A stretch of 64,000 nucleotides of DNA from assembly GCA_963723595.1 (NCBI GenBank), contig CAVRRQ010000014.1:599343-663342 (forward strand), given 5' to 3'. Numbering within the stretch: the stretch's first letter is position 1; each line of letters opens with the position of its first letter. Source of the DNA: RYN-230 sp963723595. Its GTDB lineage: Bacteria > Actinomycetota > Actinomycetes > Streptosporangiales > Streptosporangiaceae. This document shows, piece after piece, positions 46,701 to 55,582 of this stretch. The notes below the pieces were generated by a model that was not told where the DNA came from, searched no databases, and saw only the letters and a program-made list of their open reading frames with translations. Position numbers and translations under genes: made by a program.

Positions 46701-49700
46701 CGAAGTGGAGACCGACGCCCAGCCGTGCGGCGGCGCTAACCCGAACGGGGCCAGCGCGCCCGGGTCCGGGCAGGTCAACGCGCTCACTGTCCCCGCGAGC
46801 CTGTCCCGGCCCGCTGACGTGATCTCTGACACCCGCACCTTCTACGACAACGCTGCCCTGGCCGGGACCTGGCCGCAGCCCGCCAGCCCCGCCTGGCCGC
46901 AGGCCACCCCTGCCCTCGGTGACGTGTCCGCGGTCAGGCAGGCCACCGGCTACAGCAGCGGTGCGTTCACCTACCAGACCCAGAGCGCCACCGTCTATGA
47001 CTCCTACGGCCGCCCGGTCACCAGCTACGACGCGAACGGGAACAAGACCACCACCAGCTACACCATGACCAACGGGGTCACCACTACCGAGAAGGTCACC
47101 AACCCGCTGGACCAGGCGACCAGCACCACGCTGGACCCGCTGCGCGGCATCCCGGTGTCGGCCACCGACCCCAACAGCATCACCACCACCCTGCACTACG
47201 ACGGGCTGGGCCGGCTGATCGACGTGTGGGGCAACAACCGGCCTGCCAGCTCGGCCGCCAGCGACATTTACAGCTATGCGGTGTCGGATACTGCGCCGAC
47301 CGTGGTCACCACCCAGAAACTCCAGGAGGCCGGGTACGCCACCTCGACCACCTTGTACGACGCGCTGCTGCGGGTCCGCCAGACCCAGGACCCCACCCCG
47401 CAACTCGGGATCCTGGTCACCGACCACTTCTACGACTCCCGCGGCTGGGAGTGGAAGACCAACACCAACTGGTGGGACTCCGGCGCCAGCCCCGGCTCGG
47501 TGATCGTCACTGTTCCTGACAGCCAGGTCCCTGACCAGACCGAGACGGCGTTCGACGGCCTGGGCCGCCCGGTCCAGGTCACCTCCTACGACAACTCCGC
47601 GGTCAAATCCACCACCTACGACGCCTACTACGGGGACCGGGTCACCACCGTGCCCCCGGCCGGCGGCACCCCCACCTCCACCGTCACCGACGCGCTCGGC
47701 CGCACCACCGAACTGGACTCCTACACCTCCACACCGGCGGTGAACACCAGCACCGCCGGCGGGATCACCACGGTGTCCATCACCGGCGGCACCACGCAGG
47801 CCACCGACTACTCCTACAACCACCGCGGTGAGCTGTCCGACGTCAAAGACGCCGCCACCGGCGAGGACTGGTCCCGCAGCTACAACCTGCTCGGCCAGGT
47901 AACCAGCACCACCGACCCCAACTCCGGCACCACGACGATGAGCTACGACGCCGAACGGCAACCTGACCGGCACCACCGACGCGGACGGGCACGCCATCAC
48001 CTACACCTACGACGCGCTGAACCGCAAAACCGGCGAGTACGACGGGCCCTCCACCTCGTCCCCGCAGCTGGCCTCCTGGGCCTACGACAACTCCAACAAC
48101 GCCGTACCCGGGGTCACCGACCCGATCGGGCAGCTGACCACCGAAACCTCCTACTCCGGCGCGAACGCCTACACCATCCAGCAGAAAGGCTTCAATGTCT
48201 TCGGCGAGTCACTCGGCGAAACCGACACCCTGCCCGCCGCGGAAGGCGCGCTGGCAGGCAGCTATACCCTGACCCACACTTACACCGCCACTATCGGGCT
48301 TCCCTTCCACGACGCCTACCCGGCCTCACCCGGCGGCGGGCAGCTGCCGGCGGAGACGGTCGGCTGGACTTACGTCCCGGGGTTCGACCTGCCCAACGGG
48401 ATGGGCGGCAGCATCAACACGTGGGTGCAGGACGTGACCTACACCGCGTTCTTCCAGATGGCCCGGGAAGAAATCGGCACCACGGCGGATAACGCCTACA
48501 TCACCAGCACCTACGACCCGCACACCGGCAACCTCACCGACAGCCAGGTGAAGAACACCGCCGTTTCTGCCACCCCGTTCGATGACACGTCCTACACCTA
48601 CAATCCGGCCGGGAACATCACCGCCCAGACCGACACCCGCAACGGCACCCAGACCGAAACGCAGTGCTTCGGCTACGACACCCTCGACCGGCTCACCCAG
48701 GCGTGGACCGCCACCGACAACTGCGCCGCCAACCCGGCCAGTAACAGCGGCGCGACCGTCGGCGACGGGATTACCGGCGGCGCGTACTGGACCAGCTGGC
48801 AGTTCGATCCCCTCGGCGACCAGACCACGCAGACCCAGCACTCGCTCACCGGCGGCAAAGACACCGCCACCAGCTACGCCTACAACGGGAACGGCACCAG
48901 CCAGCCCAACACGCTCACCTCGGCCGCCACCACCAGCCCGTCAGGCACCACCACCGCCAGCTACGCCTACGACGCCGACGGGAACACCCTCACCCGCAGC
49001 CTGCCCTCCGGCAAGCAGACCCTCACCTGGACACATGACGGGAAACTCGCCACCGACACCACCCCGGCCGGCACCACCAGCTACCTCTACGACGCCGACG
49101 GCAACATCCTGCTGCAGAAAGACCCCGGCCAGATCACCGCGTACCTGTTCGGCGGCGCCCAGCAGCTCATCCTGAACACCGGCACCAGCGCCATCACCGG
49201 CACCCGGTTCCTGGCCCTGCCCGGCGGCGGCCAGGCGGTACGCACTGGCGGCGGCACCGCCTACAGTTTCGAGATCGCTGACCAGCACGGCACCAGCCTG
49301 CTCACCCTCGACAACACCGCAGCAAACCCCGTCTGGCGCCAGTTCACCCCCTACGGCGCTCCCCGCGGCACCGCTCCCGCTTCCTGGCCCGGCGCCAACG
49401 CCTTCCTCGGCAAACCCGCCGACCCTGCCACCAGCCTGGACAGCATAGGCGCCCGCCAATACGACCCTTCCACCGGCAGATTCCTGTCCGTCAACCCCGT
49501 CCTTGACCCCTCACAGCCGCAAACGCTCGGCGGCTACGCCTACGCCGCCGATAACCCGGTCAGCCAGTCCGATCCCACCGGCCTGTGCCCGTCCACCGAG
49601 TGCGGCGGCGTGTCCCAGCCCGGCCCCCGCGGCCACCGCCGCATCCAGCAGCCATACACGCCCTGCACCTCCAACTGCTGGACCCCGCCGGCCACCGGCA

Positions 49701-50386
49701 GCTCCGGGGGCGCCGGTGATGGAATCCTCGGTGCGGGCGCCGCCGGCGGGATTCTCATCAGGATCACTGACCCCGTAATGTTCAAGCCGCTGCCTGGGCT
49801 CCCGCAGGCAGAACTCAACCTGTTCGGCATGGAGAACTACCTGGGAGCTCTCGACGCAACGAGGGCATACTTTGACGAGAACCCCATGGCGATGGGCGAC
49901 GCTGGCCTGGTAATCGCGCGTGTCACCATGGAGGATGGCGCTACCCGGACAATTGTCTTCACGAGCAGAGATGGTCTTCCTGTTACCCTGAGAAGCGAGT
50001 TCGAGTCACTAGGAGTTTCCTCGTACCGGCTCAAAAACCTTCCGGCAGACCAGTCGCACGCAGAGAGCGCTGCGCTGGCCTACCGGGAAGCAATGGGAGA
50101 TATGCCAGCCGAGCAGCAGATAGCATCGGTCCATGACGCGTACTCAACCAACCAGGTCTGCAGTCCTGACTGCGGTGGAGACCTCACGGAATTCATCGGC
50201 CGTCCAAGCGTCGAGATATCCAAAGGATCGAATGGCTACCTCGGCGGTGAGGTCGTCAGCAGGTCAACCCTTAATGAGTGGGGGTCCATCACCGGGGTCG
50301 GCGGGAGCCCCCTCGATATAGCGACTGGATTTTACCAGCAATACATGATTGACGTGACTGGTATCGCTTCAGAGGAGGACAGGTAG
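43795..50386 (+). CDS. RHS/YD-repeat polymorphic toxin with deaminase-like C-terminal tip (several single-base shifts)
   Basis: About 2,190 residues. ATG 43795 has GAGG 6 bp upstream and a signal peptide (WLVVLAAAALVAGLAG). The N-terminal half has the SpvB/TcaC-like start FTYSYPLDVPPAASGLVPQLALNYDSG. Many YD repeats follow (TTSYTMTNG, TTLHYDGLGRLIDVWG, YDADGNTLTR), then the RHS core ending GARQYDPSTGRFLSVNPVLD and DPTGLCPS near residue 1,930. The last 200 residues change to lower GC and hold HAESAALAYREAM and NQVCSPDCGG, resembling the HxE and Cys pair of deaminase-fold toxins. Frames change near 44200, 45703, 46570/46632 and 47953; each join restores sense. Confidence 0.82.
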
Positions 50387-50974
50387 ATGAGACTGATGGA
50401 CTTCCAGATGTCTATAGTCAGGCGGTTCCGTGAGCTGCCCTACCCCGCATATCTCTGCTCGATGTCGGTCATTCTTGGTGAGCTGCGGGAATCCTATAAG
50501 CCTTTCCTTACGGATAGAGGGCTATCATTGTCCTCGCAAACGGTTGATGCGGCCCGTCTCGCCGCGACGCCAGGGGGCCCCGGCGTCGCGGAGATAGCCA
50601 CCAAGCTGATGCAAGAATGGCGGCAGCTGATGGATGACCCGCAGGAGGATCGTCCGGAGGGTTACTTTTCCCTGAAGCATACCTTCCATTCGTTTGCTGG
50701 CGAGATGGCAGGTGAATGGCGGCACTATGCGGCCGTAGAATATGTAACCGACGCCGCGACAGAGCTTCCCGCCGAAGCGGTTACCGTCAGCAGGGCCGCG
50801 CAATTGGTCAAGTTCGATTATGATGAAGAGGCCGATGAAGATAGTCCCGGCGTCCAGATGCTCAGAAAGATTATTTCGGTTATACGTTTTGCGGAAGAAA
50901 AGATCGGCAACGGAATGCCCTGCGAGCCCGATGAGTTCCGGGCAGCTGTATCTGGCCAGACCGGGGGATCTTAA
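50387..50974 (+). CDS. Probable immunity protein for the RHS toxin
   Basis: A 195-residue soluble protein whose ATG follows the toxin stop directly. It has no signal peptide and no helix long enough for a membrane. Sequence highlights are RRFRELPYPAYLCSMSVILGELRESY and KLVKFDYDEEADEDSPG-like acidic stretches; I recognise no Pfam family. Position, size, acidic character and a GC content as low as that of the toxin tip are the usual marks of the cognate immunity gene of a polymorphic toxin. The pairing is inferred from context only. Confidence 0.65.
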   Translation: MRLMDFQMSIVRRFRELPYPAYLCSMSVILGELRESYKPFLTDRGLSLSSQTVDAARLAATPGGPGVAEIATKLMQEWRQLMDDPQEDRPEGYFSLKHTFHSFAGEMAGEWRHYAAVEYVTDAATELPAEAVTVSRAAQLVKFDYDEEADEDSPGVQMLRKIISVIRFAEEKIGNGMPCEPDEFRAAVSGQTGGS

Positions 50975-51132
50975 TCTCTGGCAAGCCAAGACAGGTAATT
51001 CGGGCCGGTTGCGTGGTAATCCCCGTCGTTGCTGATCGCCTGGGCTGGACGACAACGGGTAGCTCTCGGTAACTGCTTCACAGGCCGTCACAGCATTCGT
51101 ACTCGCGAGTCGGTCCCCGACCCGCGCCCGAT
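50975..51132. other. Non-coding spacer after the immunity gene
   Basis: No gene is seen; the composition rises back to chromosomal GC. It leads into the nested palindrome at 51133-51207. Confidence 0.4.
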
Positions 51133-51207
51133 TGCTCATGATCATCCGGATCCTACACGCAGTGTAGGATCCGCGGATCAGTGAGTAAATCCGGATGATC
51201 ATGAGCA
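51133..51207. repeat. 75-bp nested palindrome
   Basis: The outer arms TGCTCATGATCATCCGGAT (51133-51151) and its exact reverse complement (51189-51207) are 19 bp each. Inside lies a second perfect inverted repeat, GGATCCTACAC (51148-51158) and GTGTAGGATCC (51162-51172), around the loop GCA, so the inner hairpin shares GGAT with the outer left arm. Both ATGATCAT and ATCCGGAT within the arms are themselves palindromes, and ATCCGGAT recurs once more at 51231-51238 within the following small ORF. It could be a cruciform, a recombination site or a multi-site operator. Confidence 0.85.
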
Positions 51208-51211
51208 CCCG

Positions 51212-51385
51212 ATGAGCAAAATCCGGATCTCGTATCAGCGCACGACCAGAGCATCCGTCACCGAACTGGAACAGGCTCCCGCGTCGGTTACCGGCAGATT
51301 GATGGGGCGGCTAGCCCGGGCCTTTTCCGTTGACAAGGCACTGCAGTACCTTCTTGCCGAAAAACCTCCACCGGGTGACGCCTGA
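51212..51385 (+). CDS. Putative 57-residue protein directly after the palindrome
   Basis: ATG 51212 opens 57 codons (MSKIRISYQRTTRASV...) ending at TGA 51383-51385. The product is basic in its first half, with a predicted helix GRLMGRLARAFSVDKALQYL. No strong Shine-Dalgarno is present, and I recognise no family. Its start lies 5 bp after the palindrome, which could act as its operator. It may also be a remnant of a longer gene. Confidence 0.35.
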   Translation: MSKIRISYQRTTRASVTELEQAPASVTGRLMGRLARAFSVDKALQYLLAEKPPPGDA

Positions 51386-51524
51386 GCGCCTGTAGGCCCA
51401 AGGGGGCCACTCTCAACCTAGGCATCGAGCGCGTATACGAGCTAGTACCGCATCAGGCCACGTTTGCCCCGGTGCGGACTGTGGAAGGGGGTGAAGTCAC
51501 TCACCGCCCCCGCCGAGGAGTTTC

Positions 51525-52022
51525 ATGGCCGATGTATCTGTGCGCAAAGCTGGCGCTGCCGACCGCCCCATACTGGAACGTCTATGGCTGATGTTCTGGC
51601 ACGACATGTCCGAGTTCAGGGACCAGCTCCCCGATCCCGACGGCACGTTCCACAGCGAACGGCTCCAGGCAGCAATTGAGGACACCCACTGGACGTCATA
51701 CCTGCTGGCGTACGGTGATCGCCCCGTCGGCCTGGCCCTCGTGCACGATCTAGGCGGTCAGAAGCGCATCCTGAACAGCTTCTTCGTGATGCGCGGGGCA
51801 CGCCGAGCCGGGATCGGGCTGCGTGCCGTCCAGGACGTGGTCACCAGGTACCCGGGCCACTGGGAGATCGCCTTTCAGGACGAAAACGCGGCCGCAGTCC
51901 GCTTCTGGCGCCACGTAGCCACCAAGATTGCCGGTGACGCCTGGACTGAGGACCGAAGGCCTGTGCCGGGCCAGCCCAGTCTTCCGCCTGATACCTGGAT
52001 CTCGTTCGACGTGCCTGCATAG
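51525..52022 (+). CDS. GNAT family N-acetyltransferase
   Basis: A 165-residue GNAT protein. The start MADVSVRKAGAADRPILERL is typical, and the acetyl-CoA loop region reads LNSFFVMRGARRAGIGLRAV, with R-R-x-G-I-G instead of the strict R-x-x-G-x-G/A. AFQDENAAAVRFWRHVA is the usual C-terminal helix. GAGGAG lies 7 bp before ATG 51525. The substrate is unknown. It stands alone, 73 bp left of the IS target site. Confidence 0.84.
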   Translation: MADVSVRKAGAADRPILERLWLMFWHDMSEFRDQLPDPDGTFHSERLQAAIEDTHWTSYLLAYGDRPVGLALVHDLGGQKRILNSFFVMRGARRAGIGLRAVQDVVTRYPGHWEIAFQDENAAAVRFWRHVATKIAGDAWTEDRRPVPGQPSLPPDTWISFDVPA

Positions 52023-52191
52023 TCGGGCGGGTGCTCATATGGGTCAGGAAACCAGGATGTGACCCCAGCCGGGCGAACGTTGGATGCTACGGCACTAGGG
52101 CCTGTCCTGTCGATCATGACCGGCCCTAGCCGCAATGCCGGGCGTTAAGCGTTTCCCGCTCGGCGGTTTGGCCCTCTGCTAGCGTGCACGC

Positions 52192-52755
52192 GTGGCAGAC
52201 CTGGGGCCCGTCGCTTGGCCGCCTGAGCCGATCAGGACCGAGCGGCTCGTGCTCCGTGAGCCCGGGGCCCGGGACCGTGCGGCGTTCATCGAACTGCTGG
52301 CCTCGCCAGAGGTGGGCACCTACCTCGGTGGCCCCCGGCCGCGTGAGGAGCTTGAGCGCGAGATGCCCGGGGTGCCCGAGCGGCGCCCCGGCCTTTTCAT
52401 AGTCGATCTCGGCGGAGCCATGATCGGCCAGATCATTCTCAGGAGAGCAACGGGGCACGGTCCTCCGGCTGCTGCCGGGCAGGCCGAGCTCGGCTACCTG
52501 TTCCTGCCGGAGGCGTGGGGATTCGGGTACGCCGCCGAGGCGTGCGCAGCGGCACTCGGCTGGTTCGCCGGCGAGCTTCCCGGCGAGCCGGTGGTGCTCT
52601 TTACCCAGACCGCCAACGCCCGCTCGATGCGCCTCGCGGCCAAGCTGGGGTTCACCGAGGTAGAGCGGTTCGAGGACTACGGCGCCGAGCAGTGGTTCGG
52701 CGTGTGGGCCCCGGTTACGCCGTCCGATCGATTATGTGAGCCAGATCAGGGCTGA
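52192..52755 (+). CDS. GNAT acetyltransferase (RimJ/RimL-like), passenger of the IS element
   Basis: A 187-residue acetyltransferase of the ribosomal-protein-alanine-acetyltransferase type (Acetyltransf_3): IRTERLVLREPGARDRAAF at the start, LGYLFLPEAWGFGYAAEA as the acetyl-CoA segment and TANARSMRLAAKLGFTEVERF at the end. It starts at GTG 52192. A possible -10 box, TAGCGT, ends about 9 bp before it, so the mRNA could be leaderless. The last 24 bp overlap the transposase end. Such enzymes modify small amines, antibiotics or protein N-termini; the substrate is unknown. Confidence 0.85.
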   Translation: MADLGPVAWPPEPIRTERLVLREPGARDRAAFIELLASPEVGTYLGGPRPREELEREMPGVPERRPGLFIVDLGGAMIGQIILRRATGHGPPAAAGQAELGYLFLPEAWGFGYAAEACAAALGWFAGELPGEPVVLFTQTANARSMRLAAKLGFTEVERFEDYGAEQWFGVWAPVTPSDRLCEPDQG

Positions 52756-53621
52756 GATGAGGACCAGGCTGGCGCGGTAGATGGCAGCGCGTTTGGCGTA
52801 GCGGGTGGCCAGGTCGCGCCACTGTTTGAGCCTGCCGAAGGCGCGTTCAACGACGTTGCGCTGTTTGTAGTCTTCCCGGCTGAACGCGGGTGGCCGCCCG
52901 CCGCGCGATCCCCTGGCGGCGCGGCGGGCGATCTGGTCGCGCCGCTCGGGGATGTTGTGAGGGATCCCGCGGCGGCGCAGCGCGGCCCGGGTGCGGTCGT
53001 GGGCGTATCCCTTACCGGCCAGCAGGAGGTCCGGGCGCTTGCGGAGCCTCCCGCCGGCCGGCCCGCAGATGGCGATGGCGTCCAGGACCGGGAGCAGGTA
53101 GGGGTTGTCCCCGGCCTGGCCACCGCTGAGCAGCACCGCCAGCGGCCGGCCCCGCCCGTCAACGGCCAGGTGGATCTTGGTGCTCAGCCCGCCCCGGGAG
53201 CGGCCCAGCGCCTCCCCGGCCGTTACCGCAACCCCGGCCGCCGCGGCCTTCCCCGATGCCGGCCAGGCCGCAGCGCCCCCTTTTTACGGGCACCAGCGGA
53301 ATGCTGATGCGCCCGCACCACGGAGGAATCCACGGCTACCACCCAGTCCACCGGCTGCCCGTCGCCGCGGACCTGGGCGCGGGCCAGGATCTTGTCCCAC
53401 GTCCCATCCGCGGTCCACCGGCGCAGCCGCTCATGGCAGGTCTTCCAGGGCCCGTAGCGTTCCGGCAGGTCCCGCCAGGGCGCCCCTGTGCGCAGCTTCC
53501 ACAAGATCCCGTTGATCACCTGCCGGTGATCACGCCACCGCCCCCGTGCACCACCAGCTGGCGGCAGCAGCGGCTCGATCGCCGCCCACGCCTTATCCGC
53601 TAACTCGCCACGTCCGGCCAC
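52732..53621 (-). CDS. IS5-family transposase, two frames, second catalytic Asp replaced
   Basis: The first frame (from GTG 53621) has ELADKAWAAIEPLLPPAG, YGPWKTCHERLRRW and the first catalytic Asp in VVAVDSSVVRAHQHSAGA. At the run AAAAAGGGGG (about 53278-53287) the protein moves -1 into the frame containing GRSRGGLSTKIHLAVDGRGR, the place where IS5-family members often use programmed -1 shifting. The second Asp should lie in A-D-K-G-Y but reads LLAGKGYAHD, and the Glu is present in NVVERAFGRLKQW. Loss of that Asp predicts an inactive enzyme unless it is a base error. Confidence 0.85.
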
Positions 53622-53668
53622 CGCGACATAGTGGACCACAACCCACCACAAGATCGACAGGACACGCC

Positions 53669-54338
53669 CTAGTCCGGTGAGTGCCTCTGCGGCGACGCCG
53701 GGGTCCGGCAACGTGATCGCCTGCTGATAGAGCGGCAGGGCACCGTCGTAATCTTCAAGGACCACCCATCGGTGCTGGGCCAGGCGGATCAGGGCGCTGG
53801 TGTTCCCGGCGCCGGCGGCACGCTCGAACGCTGTCCGGGCCAGTTCCGGCTCGTCCCACCACAGCAGGTCACCGAGTTCAGCAAGGGCCTGGCCGTCACC
53901 GCAATCAAGCTGCTGCTGGTAATACCGGCCGAGCACGCCGGCCACCGCCGCCGCCAGGCCGGGATCTGCTCCCAGCAGATCCCGCATCCAGGTCTCCAGT
54001 GCGTGCTCGGCTTCCCCGCTGCCAGGGCGGTCGATCACCGCCGCCAGCGGCGCCGGGATGCCGGTAACCGTTTCTGCGCGGACCAACATCAGCCTGGCCA
54101 GTTCGCGGCCAACGGCCCGCGGCCCGGCCGCGTCTGGACTGGCGTCAGCAAGCACCTGGTCGCCGTATGCCCCGACCGCCTCCGCGACGAACCACGACGC
54201 CAGACCTACCCCGGCCACCCAGCCTCCCGCCCGCGAACCCGGCTGATCGCCACGTTCATGACCGCCACAATGACGCAGAATACGAGGCGAGTCCACCGCA
54301 CCACGACGTCGCCATGGCCGGTGCCGACACAAGATCAC
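53669..54338 (-). pseudogene. TPR-like protein gene cut near its 3' end by the IS element
   Basis: A helical-repeat protein: LGDLLWWDEPELARTAFERAAGAGNTSALIRLAQHRWVVLEDYDGALPLYQQAI is typical TPR/Sel1-like sequence, preceded by ALETWMRDLLGADPGLAAAVAGVL. The true start is uncertain; the first 45 residues (from 54338) are Arg/Gly-rich and look non-native, and a start near the VGLASWFVAEAVGAYG region is likelier. The IS insertion adds the transposase N-terminus to its frame. Without the insertion it would end three codons later at TAG (52087-52089), so only a few residues are lost. Confidence 0.6.
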
Positions 54339-54458
54339 TCAGGCCAGTTCTGGGCTGGCGATCCCTTGCGGACCCCGCGCCGTATCACGGACTCGGCATT
54401 GCCTCGTGTCCTGGCTGCGCGGCTCGTCTAATCCTGCGACGGCCGGGAGGTCGTCGGG

Positions 54459-54638
54459 ATGGATCTGCACCGGCGCCGTAGCGTGCTGGTGCGGATGACG
54501 CCGGATGGCAGGAAGCTGGAGACCGCGCGGATCACCAGCAGCCCGGCGGAGCTGCGCCGGGCGATCACCGGGGCCGGGACGCACCCGAGGGTGGTGCTGG
54601 AGGCAACGTACGGGTGGGTGCGAAGTGAGGGTGCATGA
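54459..54638 (+). pseudogene. IS110-family transposase, N-terminal fragment
   Basis: 59 codons, MDLHRRRSVLVRMTPDG to VVLEATYGW, match the start of the IS110 DEDD domain, with its first Asp in MDLH and the Glu in EATYGW. Similarity stops abruptly after TACGGGTGG at 54618, and the last few codons (VRSEGA) are foreign. The rest of the transposase is absent. The junction begins GTGCG; see the next entry. Confidence 0.75.
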
Positions 54639-55582
54639 GTTCAAGTGGGAGGCGCTGCTGGAGGTCCGGCTGAGGCCGGAGGCGCAGTACCCGGGGCAGT
54701 GCGCGTTGGCCCGTCTCCGCCCTGGCGTGCGGCGCGGGTAACTGCGGGGTGCGAAGCCCGGGGAAGAAGCCGAAGCAGCCCCTTGTCCCATCCGGGGGCG
54801 CAGGCGAGGAGAAGACCGGCGGGAAGTGGCAGCTTCCTGGTCCCGGGGCGGCATCCGGCCGTCGCGGGTGATGGGCGAACGTGAGTGAACCCCTGATGAC
54901 GTCTCGTGAAGGTGACCCCGGCAGGTGGGATGTTCCAGCGGGGCCGTAGGGACTGGCCGCGGAAGAGCGGCGGGTGCCGGCCGGAGGATAATCGCCGGCC
55001 GGGAGCGCACCACCGTCCCCGGGTAAAGGGGGCGCCCTGCCCGGTCGCGTCTTGCTCATGTGCAACACGACAACCCCGTTGGGGTCCGGCGGTCAGATGG
55101 CTGCCGGCAGGCCGACCGTGAGGAAGGCTCCATTCCCCAGCGGGCGCAGGATGACCCAAGAAGCGAAGGCCGGCAGCCGAAACGGCAGCAGGAGGCATGC
55201 CAGCGGACAGTGTCAGGACCGCGCGGACCGTCCTGCCGGGCCGGTCCCGGGCTCGCCCGGGATCTTTGGCCGGGTGTGAGGGATGGCCGTGCAGATCGGA
55301 TTTCCAGGGTGAGACAGTATCCGGCGCATGTCCGGCCGGGGGAGTACGGGCATCGGCTGCGACAGGCCGGATGGCTCAGCGGCGTGCCTGGCCGGGTCCA
55401 GGACGGCAGTGGGACAACGAGGTGCAGCAGGACTCAGCTGGACTTGATGAGCGGCATTGCGTCGCTACGCGATGGCTGCGCCACCCCTGATCCGGTGACC
55501 GCTCAGAGGGTTTGGCGCCTATGAGGAGGACGGGGGAGGTGCAGAACGCTGGATGAGCTGATCTTGTGATTATCCTGGGCTT
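54619..55582 (+). other. GC-rich non-coding stretch, possible degraded group II intron 5' region
   Basis: No protein domain is seen over about 0.95 kb. It begins GTGCGAAG right after the conserved TACGGGTGG codons of the IS110 fragment; GTGCG is the 5' consensus of bacterial group II introns, which often insert into mobile elements. The following sequence is rich in short complementary blocks and contains GGGTGCGAAGCCC and GGGGTAAAG-type motifs. I find no reverse transcriptase and no domain V hairpin, so at most a 5' fragment remains. The alternative is plain degenerate spacer. Confidence 0.28.

Larger units (their letters stand above)
52099..53668. mobile_element. IS5-type element carrying a GNAT passenger gene
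   Basis: The left end is GGCCTGTCCTGTCGATC (52099-52115); the right end is the inverted form GATCGACAGGACACGCC (53652-53668), matching in 16 of 17 positions. Both are flanked directly by CTAG (52095-52098 and 53669-53672), the target duplication expected for IS5-family elements of the IS427/IS1031 type. Removing the element rejoins the reading frame of the interrupted TPR gene so that it ends ACC-GGA-CTA-GTG-CCG-TAG. Inside are a GNAT gene (plus) and the transposase (minus), overlapping at their 3' ends. Ordinary members are about 0.85-0.9 kb; this one is 1.57 kb. Confidence 0.75.

Noticed and set aside
52095..52138. Terminator formed by CTAGGGCC and GGCCCTAG near the left IS end
   Set aside because: The arms are 8 bp with a 27-base loop and no U-tract, and the first arm coincides with the target repeat plus IS end, which explains it better.
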